This document shows positions 51,671-59,957 of a stretch of 64,000 bases of DNA, piece after piece; position 1 is the first letter of the stretch, and the number at the start of each line of letters is the position of its first letter. Position numbers and translations under genes: made by a program. The DNA is taken from NCBI RefSeq assembly GCF_019203985.1, contig NZ_JAGSPD010000003.1, positions 124,001 to 188,000 of the forward strand. The letters run 5' to 3'. Origin of the DNA: Winogradskyella luteola. Its GTDB lineage: Bacteria > Bacteroidota > Bacteroidia > Flavobacteriales > Flavobacteriaceae. The notes under the pieces were generated by a model, which ran no database searches, was not told the origin of the DNA, and saw only the letters and a program-made list of their open reading frames with translations.

Positions 51671-54154
51671 ATGGATTATAAAGATTTTGAGGATATTGAA
51701 TCGCAAGAGTCACAACACATAGGTTTTGATTTTAAAGGCTTTTTATTCAAAGCACTTAATCTTTGGAGGCTAGTATTGCTTTGTATTGGTGTTGCTTTAA
51801 TTATAGCATATTTTATTAACGTAAGAAAGCAGAATATTTACAGGCTTGATTCACTGATTACAGTGGAGAACGACCAAAATCCTTTTTTTACCTCTACAAC
51901 AAGTATCTCCTTTAACTGGGGTGGAGTATCTGGGAAAGTGGGAAGTATAATAACTGAAGTGAAAACAAGAACTCATAACGAACTTGTTGTGGATTCTCTA
52001 GAGTATTACAAGCAATACTTAGAAGAAGGTAAATATTACCTCTTGGATATTTACAAGGACGCACCATTTATTGTAGAAACCGATAAATCTAAACCTCAAG
52101 TTCTAGGAAAACCTATAGGAATTAAAATAATAGACAATAATACTTATGAATTGTTCTATGAGTTTGAAGTTGAAAAAGTATTATGCCAATTTTATGATTC
52201 TAAAAAGAAAATATCAGTACCAGTAAAACAAGGTAAGTTTAGTGAATCATTTAAGTTTGGCGAAACAGTGAATCTACCTTTTTTTAATGGAGTTGTTGAT
52301 TTAAGGCCTAGAGCTAATATTCCAATAGGGAAAAGTTATTTTGTAAGATATTTAAATTTTGATGCTGTCGTTAATAACTATAAAAATAATATTAAAATAG
52401 AGCCTTCTTCCAAGCAAGCTTCCTCAGTTCTAAAGTTATCTTTAATCGGAAAGAATAAATCTAAAATAGTAGATTATCTCAATGCTACTTCGGCAATATT
52501 AAGTAGAACAGAACTACAAAGAAAGAATTTGTATGCTACAAATACTATAAAATTTATAGATAGCAGTCTTGGTGCGGTTAATACAGACTTAAAAGCTGTA
52601 ACCGACGAAATGAATGAGTTTACAAAAGCTAACAAAGTTTTTAATGTAGAAGCTTCTGCTGCACAGCTTTCAGATCAACTTAAGGATTACGATCAAGAAA
52701 AATTGAAAGTACAATCAAAGCTCAACTACCTTAATTCACTCGAAAGTTATTTGAGAACTAAAAATGATTACAGCCAAATAGCGGCACCATCATCAGTAGG
52801 TATTGAAGAGGTTAATATCTTATCTAGTGTTAGTAAAATTATCGCTCTATCTGTTGAACGCCGGAATTTAGAATATTCCACAAAAGAAGGATCTATACTT
52901 TTTGATGAATTAGATCGTAGAATTGATACGGAAAAAAGTGTTCTGTTAGAGGCCATTGATGTAACAAAACAAACAATAAGCATACAATTAGGAACTATAA
53001 ACAGAAAAATAGCCAATCTAGAATCTGATTTAATAGGGCTGCCAAAAGACCAACAAGAATACCTTCAGATACAGCGAAAGTTAGATTTAAGTAGGGAAGC
53101 TTTTGATATTTATCAAGCTAAGCGTGGTGAAGCTGCCATTGTAAAAGCGGCTAACGTATCGGATATTACAGTTATAGATGAGGCCAAGGACATAGGTAAT
53201 GCCCCAATAGGACCAAAGAAATCACTTAATTACATGATGGCTTTGATGACGGGATTCTTTGCACCAATGTTTTTAATATTTATTATTTACCTGTTAGATA
53301 GTACAATACACGGATCTGATGAAATTACTAAAATATCCAAGATTCCAATTTTAGGGCTAATTGGTAAATACCGCTACAAAAATAATTTAGTGGCTTATGA
53401 AAAACCAAAGTCGGCAGTAGCAGAGTCGTTTAGAGCTATACGATCGAGCTTGCAATTTATATTTAAGAATAACCCATCATCAACCAAGGCTAATACATTA
53501 ATGATTACTTCTTCAGTGAGTGGAGAAGGAAAAACGTTTACATCAATTAATATTGCTACTGTTTATGCTATTTCTGGTAAAAAAACCATATTGCTGGGCT
53601 TAGATTTAAGAAAACCAAAAATCTTTGGTGATTTCAATATAACAAATGAAAAAGGTGTTGTAAATTATTTGATAGGAGATAGTAGTTTTGATGAGATAAT
53701 AACCAATACCCATATAGAGAACTTAGATTTAATTACATCTGGTCCAGTTCCCCCTAATCCTTCAGAATTGTTAATGGGCAATAAGCTTAGGCAACTTATG
53801 GAAGAGCTTAAGCAACAATATGATATTATAATTTTGGATACACCTCCGTTGGGTCTGGTAACTGATGCTTTGGAATTGACTCAATATGCTGATGCTACTA
53901 TATTTATGGTAAGATTAGATTATACAAAAAAAGGCATGCTACAACTTGTTAATGCCAAGTATAGAACAGGTGAACTGAAAAATATTAGTTTTGTTCTTAA
54001 CTTTTACAGGCATAAAAACAACAATAACTACGGTTATGGCTATGGATACGGTTATGGCTATGGATACGGCTACGGAGTCTACGGAAGTGCTTATCATGAA
54101 AAAGATAATCAATCATTGTTTAAAAAGGTTAAGAATTTCTTTAAACGGTCATGA
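51671..54154 (+). CDS. Wzc-like polysaccharide copolymerase / tyrosine autokinase
   Basis: 827-aa inner-membrane BY-kinase. First TM about 35-54 (LWRLVLLCIGVALIIAYFIN), large periplasmic Wzz-type coiled domain, second TM near 517-540, then the cytoplasmic kinase: Walker A SSVSGEGKT near 614-622, Walker A' LLGLDLRKP near 641, Walker B IIILDTPPLG near 720. The C-terminal Tyr cluster is unusual: eight consecutive Tyr-Gly pairs (residues 787-802) followed by VYGSAY. It controls chain length and export by cyclic Tyr autophosphorylation. Three bases after the Wza-like gene; the next gene starts 20 bases later. Confidence 0.92.
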   Translation: MDYKDFEDIESQESQHIGFDFKGFLFKALNLWRLVLLCIGVALIIAYFINVRKQNIYRLDSLITVENDQNPFFTSTTSISFNWGGVSGKVGSIITEVKTRTHNELVVDSLEYYKQYLEEGKYYLLDIYKDAPFIVETDKSKPQVLGKPIGIKIIDNNTYELFYEFEVEKVLCQFYDSKKKISVPVKQGKFSESFKFGETVNLPFFNGVVDLRPRANIPIGKSYFVRYLNFDAVVNNYKNNIKIEPSSKQASSVLKLSLIGKNKSKIVDYLNATSAILSRTELQRKNLYATNTIKFIDSSLGAVNTDLKAVTDEMNEFTKANKVFNVEASAAQLSDQLKDYDQEKLKVQSKLNYLNSLESYLRTKNDYSQIAAPSSVGIEEVNILSSVSKIIALSVERRNLEYSTKEGSILFDELDRRIDTEKSVLLEAIDVTKQTISIQLGTINRKIANLESDLIGLPKDQQEYLQIQRKLDLSREAFDIYQAKRGEAAIVKAANVSDITVIDEAKDIGNAPIGPKKSLNYMMALMTGFFAPMFLIFIIYLLDSTIHGSDEITKISKIPILGLIGKYRYKNNLVAYEKPKSAVAESFRAIRSSLQFIFKNNPSSTKANTLMITSSVSGEGKTFTSINIATVYAISGKKTILLGLDLRKPKIFGDFNITNEKGVVNYLIGDSSFDEIITNTHIENLDLITSGPVPPNPSELLMGNKLRQLMEELKQQYDIIILDTPPLGLVTDALELTQYADATIFMVRLDYTKKGMLQLVNAKYRTGELKNISFVLNFYRHKNNNNYGYGYGYGYGYGYGYGVYGSAYHEKDNQSLFKKVKNFFKRS
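54029..54076 (+). repeat. Tandem repeat encoding (Tyr-Gly)8
   Basis: The 18-base unit TACGGTTATGGCTATGGA occurs twice in perfect tandem (54029-54046, 54047-54064), followed by a degenerate third. It codes for the autokinase Tyr tail. Slippage in whole 6- or 18-base steps would change the number of phosphorylatable Tyr without a frameshift. Confidence 0.9.
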
Positions 54155-54174
54155 TCTTTACTAAATCCTAAATT

Positions 54175-54765
54175 TTGATTACTAAAACACAACAAAAGAC
54201 AAAGCGCATATTTGATGTCGTTTTAGTTTTGGTGTTATTCCCCATATTAATTATTCCAATCTTAGTTTTGGTAATTGCTGCCACTATAGATACTAAGAAA
54301 TGTGGTGTGTTTTCCCAACTGAGAGTAGGGCAACATGCAAAATTATTTAGAATATATAAGATAAGAACCTTAAGAGAGGAAGAGCATAGATTAGGGCATT
54401 TGGGGAAAAGCGCAACTTCACTGGGAAAGTATCTAAGAAAGACCAAACTAGATGAATTGCCACAACTTTATAATGTATTCATTGGAGATATGAGTTTTGT
54501 TGGTCCAAGACCTGATATTCAGGGATTTGCGGATAAGTTAAAAGGGGAGGATCGTATTATTTTAAAAGTAAAGCCAGGTATAACAGGAGAGGCTACTTTA
54601 AAATACAAGGATGAAGAACGTGTATTAGAACGACAAAAAGACCCTGAACACTACAATAGAACGATTATTTGGGTAGATAAAGTGAAAATCAATAAAAACT
54701 ACGTTAAGAATTACAGTTTTTATTTAGATTTGACACTCATTTTAAAATCTACTTTAAACAAATGA
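54175..54765 (+). CDS. Priming sugar transferase (monotopic phosphoglycosyl transferase)
   Basis: 196-aa sugar transferase of the WcaJ/PglC catalytic-domain type that moves a sugar-1-phosphate to undecaprenyl phosphate, starting glycan assembly. It has the re-entrant helix near 12-35 (VVLVLVLFPILIIPILVLVI), RVGQHAKLFRIYKIRTL, KTKLDELPQLYNVFIGDMSFVGPRPD and KPGITGEATLKY, all conserved. Lacks the extra N-terminal TM domain of WcaJ. Start codon: a stop lies just 4 bases upstream, so TTG at 54175 (or the preceding ATT) must start translation. Overlaps the next gene by 4 bases. Confidence 0.9.
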   Translation: MITKTQQKTKRIFDVVLVLVLFPILIIPILVLVIAATIDTKKCGVFSQLRVGQHAKLFRIYKIRTLREEEHRLGHLGKSATSLGKYLRKTKLDELPQLYNVFIGDMSFVGPRPDIQGFADKLKGEDRIILKVKPGITGEATLKYKDEERVLERQKDPEHYNRTIIWVDKVKINKNYVKNYSFYLDLTLILKSTLNK

Positions 54766-56057
54766 CACATTCTGAAGACAAAATTGCAATCATAGGATTA
54801 GGTTATGTCGGTTTGCCCCTAGCAGTAGAATTTGCAAAAAAATTCTTCGTTGTTGGTTTCGATATCAACAAACAGCGCATTGAGGAGCTAAATTCTGGTG
54901 TAGATAAAACATTGGAAGTTGAAAATGATAATCTCAAATCTGTTTTAACAACAGACTTAAAAGCGGATAAAGGCTTATATATTACTGACGATCGAGATGC
55001 CTTATCAGTTGCTAATATATATATAATTACTGTGCCAACTCCAACTGATGCTTTAAATAAGCCTGTATTTACTCCGCTTATTAAAGCAAGTGAAACAGTT
55101 GGTAATGTGATTGGAAAAGGAGACATTGTTATATATGAATCAACTGTGTACCCAGGAGCCACAGAAGATATTTGCATTCCTGTCTTAGAGAAGATTTCTG
55201 GAATGGAGTTTAATAAAGATTTTTATGCTGGTTATTCTCCTGAGCGTATCAATCCGGGCGATAAACATCATACGGTGACTAAGATATTAAAAGTAACATC
55301 TGGTTCAACACCAGAGATGGCAAAAAAAATAGACGACTTATATAAAACAGTTATAACAGCCGGTACGCATTTGGCTCCTTCAATAAAGGTAGCTGAGGCT
55401 GCAAAAGTGATTGAGAACTCACAGCGCGACATTAATATTGCCTTTGTTAACGAATTATCTAAGATTTTTAGGCTTTTGGATATTGATACTAAAGCCGTAT
55501 TAGAAGCTGCTGGTACTAAGTGGAACTTTTTAAAATTCTCACCTGGCTTGGTAGGGGGACATTGCATAGGTGTTGATCCCTATTATTTAGCACAAAAAGC
55601 AATAGAGTCTGGTTATAATCCAGAAATTATTTTGGCAGGTCGAAAAATGAATGACAGTATGGGGGGTTATGTAGCTACCGAAACTGTTAAGATGATGATT
55701 AATAAAGGGGCAACTATAAAGGGATCTAATGCACTTGTCTTGGGGATTACTTTTAAGGAAAATTGTCCTGATATTAGAAATTCCAGAGTAATAGATATTA
55801 TTGAAGAATTACAATCGTATCATGTCAATGTAGATGTTTACGATCCATGGGCTTCCAAAGAAGAAGTAAAGCACGAATATAACTTGGATTTAAAATCATC
55901 AACTTCAGAATTAAGCTCTGATTACGATGCTATAATTTTAGCGGTATCGCACAATGAGTTTTTAGAAATGTCCATTGACAATCTTAAATCTGATAAATGT
56001 GTGGTTTTTGATGTAAAGTCGTTATTGCCGCATCATACTGTAGATGCTCGTTTATAG
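54762..56057 (+). CDS. Nucleotide sugar dehydrogenase (UDP-HexNAc/Hex 6-dehydrogenase)
   Basis: 431-aa NAD-dependent enzyme that oxidises C6 of a UDP-sugar to the uronic acid. Visible: IIGLGYVGLPLAVEF at the N-terminus for NAD, VPTPTDALNKPVF, YESTVYPGATED, GYSPERINPGD, and the catalytic GGHCIGVDPYYL with Cys268. Closest in pattern to the WbpO/TviB/WecC group acting on UDP-HexNAc. The following epimerase resembles WbpP/TviC; together they would give UDP-GalNAcA or a related sugar. Overlaps the priming transferase gene by 4 bases. Confidence 0.92.
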   Translation: MTHSEDKIAIIGLGYVGLPLAVEFAKKFFVVGFDINKQRIEELNSGVDKTLEVENDNLKSVLTTDLKADKGLYITDDRDALSVANIYIITVPTPTDALNKPVFTPLIKASETVGNVIGKGDIVIYESTVYPGATEDICIPVLEKISGMEFNKDFYAGYSPERINPGDKHHTVTKILKVTSGSTPEMAKKIDDLYKTVITAGTHLAPSIKVAEAAKVIENSQRDINIAFVNELSKIFRLLDIDTKAVLEAAGTKWNFLKFSPGLVGGHCIGVDPYYLAQKAIESGYNPEIILAGRKMNDSMGGYVATETVKMMINKGATIKGSNALVLGITFKENCPDIRNSRVIDIIEELQSYHVNVDVYDPWASKEEVKHEYNLDLKSSTSELSSDYDAIILAVSHNEFLEMSIDNLKSDKCVVFDVKSLLPHHTVDARL

Positions 56058-56078
56058 GTTAAAATCAACCCAATTACT

Positions 56079-57056
56079 ATGTACTCAAATCAATATCACA
56101 CGGAAGACCTATCTCAATTAAGCTTTTTAGTTACAGGTGGCGGTGGCTTTATCGGATCCAATATTGTAGAATACTTACTAAAGTATGGTGCCAAAAACGT
56201 TAGGGTTCTAGATAATTTTTCTAACGGTTATCGTGAAAACTTAACTGAGTTTATGGACAACCCTGCTTTTGAATTACTTGAAGGCGATATACGGGACATA
56301 GATACATGTAAAAAGGCTATGGAAGGTATAGACTACGTGTCGCACCAAGCGGCATTGGGTTCTGTGCCACGATCCATCAATGATCCTGCAACTTCAAATG
56401 AGGTTAATATCTCAGGATTCTTAAATATGTTAATTGCAGTTAAAGACAGCTCAACTGTAAAACGTATGGTCTATGCGGCGTCTAGTTCCACTTATGGTGA
56501 CAGTAAAGCATTGCCAAAAGTTGAAGACAACATTGGCAGACCATTATCGCCTTATGCCGTTACAAAATATGTCAATGAATTGTATGCTGATGTCTTTGGA
56601 AAGACATATAATACAGATGTAATAGGCTTAAGATACTTTAATGTATTCGGGCCAAAGCAAAGCCCTAATGGAGCGTATGCTGCAGTTATTCCATTATTTA
56701 TGCAAGCACTGAAAGATAACGAGCCATCTAAAATAAATGGTAACGGTGAGCAAACCAGAGACTTTACGTTTGTTGATAACGCTGTGCAAGCTAATATAAG
56801 AGGCTTTTTTGCGCCTAAAGAAGCTGCAAATGAGGTGTTTAATGTAGCTTGTGGTGAACGTATTTCTGTAAATTACCTTTGGGATTCGCTTAGAGTTGCA
56901 GCTGATTCAGATTTAAAAGCTGTTTATGGACCACCAAGACAAGGAGATGTAAGAGATTCTTTGGCAGATATCTCTAAAGCACAAAAATTATTAGGCTATA
57001 AACCTCAATATACAGTTCGTGAGGGCTTAAAAATTACTTGGGATTATTTTAATTAA
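56079..57056 (+). CDS. UDP-HexNAc 4-epimerase-like SDR (WbpP/TviC type)
   Basis: 325-aa extended short-chain dehydrogenase. Visible: VTGGGGFIGSNIVEYLL near 17-33 for NAD, HQAALGSVPRSI, catalytic SSST...Y159xxxK163 (SPYAVTKYVNELY), RYFNVFGPKQ and a C-terminal GPPRQGDVRDSLADISKAQ, the WbpP/TviC signature. Expected to interconvert gluco and galacto forms of UDP-HexNAc or its uronic acid, working with the dehydrogenase encoded 21 bases upstream. Full length. Confidence 0.9.
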   Translation: MYSNQYHTEDLSQLSFLVTGGGGFIGSNIVEYLLKYGAKNVRVLDNFSNGYRENLTEFMDNPAFELLEGDIRDIDTCKKAMEGIDYVSHQAALGSVPRSINDPATSNEVNISGFLNMLIAVKDSSTVKRMVYAASSSTYGDSKALPKVEDNIGRPLSPYAVTKYVNELYADVFGKTYNTDVIGLRYFNVFGPKQSPNGAYAAVIPLFMQALKDNEPSKINGNGEQTRDFTFVDNAVQANIRGFFAPKEAANEVFNVACGERISVNYLWDSLRVAADSDLKAVYGPPRQGDVRDSLADISKAQKLLGYKPQYTVREGLKITWDYFN

Positions 57057-57178
57057 GGAAATCTTATTCTTAATTGGTTTTCTATATCAAAAAATTATAT
57101 ATTTATTCTTCTGTTTAATCAATCAAAAAGTCTAGACATATTCCCTAAATATATGAGGCTTTAATATTCATATTATTA

Positions 57179-58126
57179 ATGACAAATATTTTAATTACAG
57201 GGGGAGCTGGGCAGTTAGGGAGCTCATTGGCTTCAAAGTTAGCATCAGATAAAGATGTAACCGTTGTCGTTATCGACAACCTTTCCACAGGCAAAAAATC
57301 AAAAGTTCCAAAGCGTGATAATGTAATATTCATTAAAGCAGATGTAAATGATTATAATGATATTATCTCAATTTTTTCGACTTTTAAATTCACATATGTT
57401 TTTCATTACGCAGCTGTAGTAGGAGTGGAGCGTACTCTCAGTAACCCAATAAATGTTCTTAGAGATATTGATGGTATAAAAAATGTATTGTCGTTGTCTA
57501 AAAACTCAGGTGTAAAGCGAGTGTTTTATTCGAGTTCTTCAGAAGTTTATGGAGAGCCTTTCGAAATCCCACAAAATGAAAAAACCACACCATTAAATTC
57601 CAGATTACCTTATGCTATTGTTAAGAATGTTGGGGAGGCATTTTTTAAAGCATACCAAAAAGAATATGGATTAGATTATACGATTTTTAGGTTTTTTAAT
57701 ACTTATGGTCCTGCCCAAAGTAATGATTTTGTAATGCCTCGGTTTATGCGTTTAGCTCTTAACAATCAACCTATTCCTATTTATGGCGAAGGTAGTCAAA
57801 CACGCTCATTTTGCTATATTGATGATAATGTAGATACATGCATCAATGCTTTAAAAAACAATGAATATGTAAATGATGTATTAAATGTAGGTAATGATTT
57901 AGAGATAAGCATTTTGGAATTAGCAGAAAAGATTGTTAAAATAACTAACTCTAAATCTGAAATCATATTTTTACCGGCACTCAAGGAAGGTGATATGAAT
58001 AGAAGATGTCCAGATATATCTAAAATGAAAGCCTTATTGGGTAGAGATTTAATCTCAATCGATGAGGGTATAAAATTGCTCGTTCACAAATACCAAATGG
58101 ATAATAAAACAAGTATGAGCATTTAA
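57179..58126 (+). CDS. NAD-dependent epimerase/dehydratase family protein
   Basis: 315-aa extended SDR. NILITGGAGQLGSSLASKL starts the Rossmann fold; catalytic SSSSEVYGEP and Y145xxxK149 (YAIVKNVGEAF) are present; RFFNTYGPAQ and QTRSFCYIDD are typical of UDP-glucuronate decarboxylase or UDP-sugar epimerase groups. Probably makes another nucleotide sugar for the glycan, for example UDP-xylose or a 4-epimer; substrate not decidable. 122 bases from the previous gene with no terminator. Confidence 0.85.
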   Translation: MTNILITGGAGQLGSSLASKLASDKDVTVVVIDNLSTGKKSKVPKRDNVIFIKADVNDYNDIISIFSTFKFTYVFHYAAVVGVERTLSNPINVLRDIDGIKNVLSLSKNSGVKRVFYSSSSEVYGEPFEIPQNEKTTPLNSRLPYAIVKNVGEAFFKAYQKEYGLDYTIFRFFNTYGPAQSNDFVMPRFMRLALNNQPIPIYGEGSQTRSFCYIDDNVDTCINALKNNEYVNDVLNVGNDLEISILELAEKIVKITNSKSEIIFLPALKEGDMNRRCPDISKMKALLGRDLISIDEGIKLLVHKYQMDNKTSMSI

Positions 58127-58181
58127 TTTTAGTTGCTAGTCTTTTTCTACCGTATCTCAGAATTTTAGATACTTAAAAGAT

Positions 58182-58227
58182 GTGATTTTTAATTGCATTT
58201 AGTATTTTTAGGCAAAATAAAAATCAC
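58182..58227. repeat. Inverted repeat before the ABC exporter permease
   Basis: GTGATTTTTA (58182-58191) and TAAAAATCAC (58218-58227) are a perfect 10-bp inverted repeat with a 26-base spacer, ending 8 bases before the TTG start at 58236. Could be an mRNA hairpin or an operator. Confidence 0.5.
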
Positions 58228-58235
58228 GACGAATT

Positions 58236-59102
58236 TTGAAGATTCAAAATGACAACCAATGGTTATATACCATATCTTCCAAGCATAAACTGTTTGCTCT
58301 AAACTTTAAAGAAATATGGCGCTATAGGGATTTATTGGCAATGTTTGTTAAAAGAGATGTTGTGACACTCTACAAGCAAACAATTCTTGGGCCGCTCTGG
58401 TATCTCATACAACCCCTATTTACATCTGTGATTTTTACGCTCGTTTTCAATAATCTAGGAAATATTAGTACGGGTTCAATACCACCTTTCCTTTTTAATT
58501 TGGCAAGTATAACAGCGTGGAACTACTTTAAGGAATGTCTCACTGGTACGTCTAATACATTTACTAAAAATCAGGCTATATTTGGTAAAGTCTATTTTCC
58601 CAGAGTTATAATGCCAATGTCCGTAACGATTTCAAATCTTCTAAAATTTGGTATTCAATTACTCATTTTCTTAGGGTTCTATTTGTACTACTTCATCGTT
58701 GGAAGTTCTGTAGAAATGAATCTCAACATACTTCTATTTCCAGTTTATGTAATTATGATGGCACTTTTGGGCTTAGGTTTGGGTATGATAATTTCATCAA
58801 TGACTACAAAATATAGAGATCTACATGTACTGGTTGGTTTTGGGGTTCAGTTGTTGATGTATCTTTCTGCTGTTCCTTATTCAGTAGCTGAAGCAAGATT
58901 AAAGTTTCCTGAGTTTGTAGTTCCGTTTGTGGAGTACAGTCCTTTAACACAAATTATAGAAGGTTTTAGATATATGTTATTGAACAGTGGTGACTTTAGT
59001 TGGATGTCCTTCACTTACACGTTGGTAAGTAGTTTTGTTATATTTCTGCTAGGTTTAATTATTTTCAATAAAACAGAAAAGAAATTTATAGATACCGTAT
59101 AA
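58236..59102 (+). CDS. Polysaccharide ABC exporter permease (Wzm-like)
   Basis: 288-aa ABC-2 permease with about six transmembrane helices. KEIWRYRDLLAMFVKRDVVTLYK followed by QTILGPLWYLIQPL is the hallmark of O-antigen/capsule exporters (Wzm, TagG, RfbA group). Start codon is TTG: an in-frame stop lies 18 bases upstream and no ATG precedes the conserved cytoplasmic segment. Works with the ATPase encoded two genes later; a methyltransferase gene sits between them. Moves lipid-linked glycan across the inner membrane. Confidence 0.9.
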   Translation: MKIQNDNQWLYTISSKHKLFALNFKEIWRYRDLLAMFVKRDVVTLYKQTILGPLWYLIQPLFTSVIFTLVFNNLGNISTGSIPPFLFNLASITAWNYFKECLTGTSNTFTKNQAIFGKVYFPRVIMPMSVTISNLLKFGIQLLIFLGFYLYYFIVGSSVEMNLNILLFPVYVIMMALLGLGLGMIISSMTTKYRDLHVLVGFGVQLLMYLSAVPYSVAEARLKFPEFVVPFVEYSPLTQIIEGFRYMLLNSGDFSWMSFTYTLVSSFVIFLLGLIIFNKTEKKFIDTV

Positions 59103-59105
59103 GTA

Positions 59106-59957
59106 ATGCAAAAAGAAGCAAACATAGAGCAGAACAAATCGCATTACGATAACCAGTATCAGAGAATAAATATTGATAGAATTGCAGATGTATTAAATAA
59201 TCGCGATAGTTATTTAGAGGGAGCGACCAAAACAGATATAAGCTGGGTTGGGATGTATTATGGTAACTTAGAACAAAGGCTGTCAGGAAAGAAAGTTTTA
59301 GAGCTTGGTTGTGGTGACTGTTTTAATGTTGCAATAATGGCATCTTTGGGGGCTAAGGTCTATGCCAATGATATTTCTGATAGGAGTGGAGAAATAATAA
59401 AAGCGCTTAATAAAAGGTTTGAATTCAATTACCCTATTGATTTTATTTCAGGAGATATAACACACGCTAATTTTACTGAACATAATTTTGACTATGTTAT
59501 AGGTAAAGCTTTTCTCCATCACTTAACACTTCAGCATGAGGAGCAAGTTTTAAAAGTTAGCAGTTCAATCCTAAAGGCAACAGGCGAAGCTCGTTTTTTT
59601 GAACCAGCTATTAATAGTAAATTATTGGATGAAATAAGATGGGCAATACCAATTAAAGATCGCCCATCCAAGTTATTTAGTCCTAAAAAGTTTAAGCAAT
59701 GGGAGGAAAGTGATCCGCATCCCCATAGAGATAATTCTTCTAAGCATTTTAAAACTATGGGGGCAAACTATTTTGATGAAATCTCTATTATACCCTTGGG
59801 TGTACTAGAGCGATTTTACAGATTAATGCCCAGTACAAAAGATAAGAATGGCGCTTTTAAACGTAGAGCACTGAAATTAGAAAAGTACCTCCCTGGTTTT
59901 ATGAGGTACACAGGAGCAAGAAGTCAAACAATTATCTATAAGAAACCCAAGGGATAA
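59106..59957 (+). CDS. SAM-dependent methyltransferase within the exporter operon
   Basis: 283-aa class I methyltransferase: motif I VLELGCGDCFNVAIMA, motif II ANDISDR, motif III region DYVIGKAFLHHLT, FFEPAINSK. Lies between permease and ATPase genes with gaps of 3 and 0 bases, so tightly coupled. In ABC-exported O-antigens the chain is often capped by methylation, which is then recognised by a C-terminal domain on Wzt; this enzyme may supply that cap. The acceptor is inference. Confidence 0.85.
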   Translation: MQKEANIEQNKSHYDNQYQRINIDRIADVLNNRDSYLEGATKTDISWVGMYYGNLEQRLSGKKVLELGCGDCFNVAIMASLGAKVYANDISDRSGEIIKALNKRFEFNYPIDFISGDITHANFTEHNFDYVIGKAFLHHLTLQHEEQVLKVSSSILKATGEARFFEPAINSKLLDEIRWAIPIKDRPSKLFSPKKFKQWEESDPHPHRDNSSKHFKTMGANYFDEISIIPLGVLERFYRLMPSTKDKNGAFKRRALKLEKYLPGFMRYTGARSQTIIYKKPKG

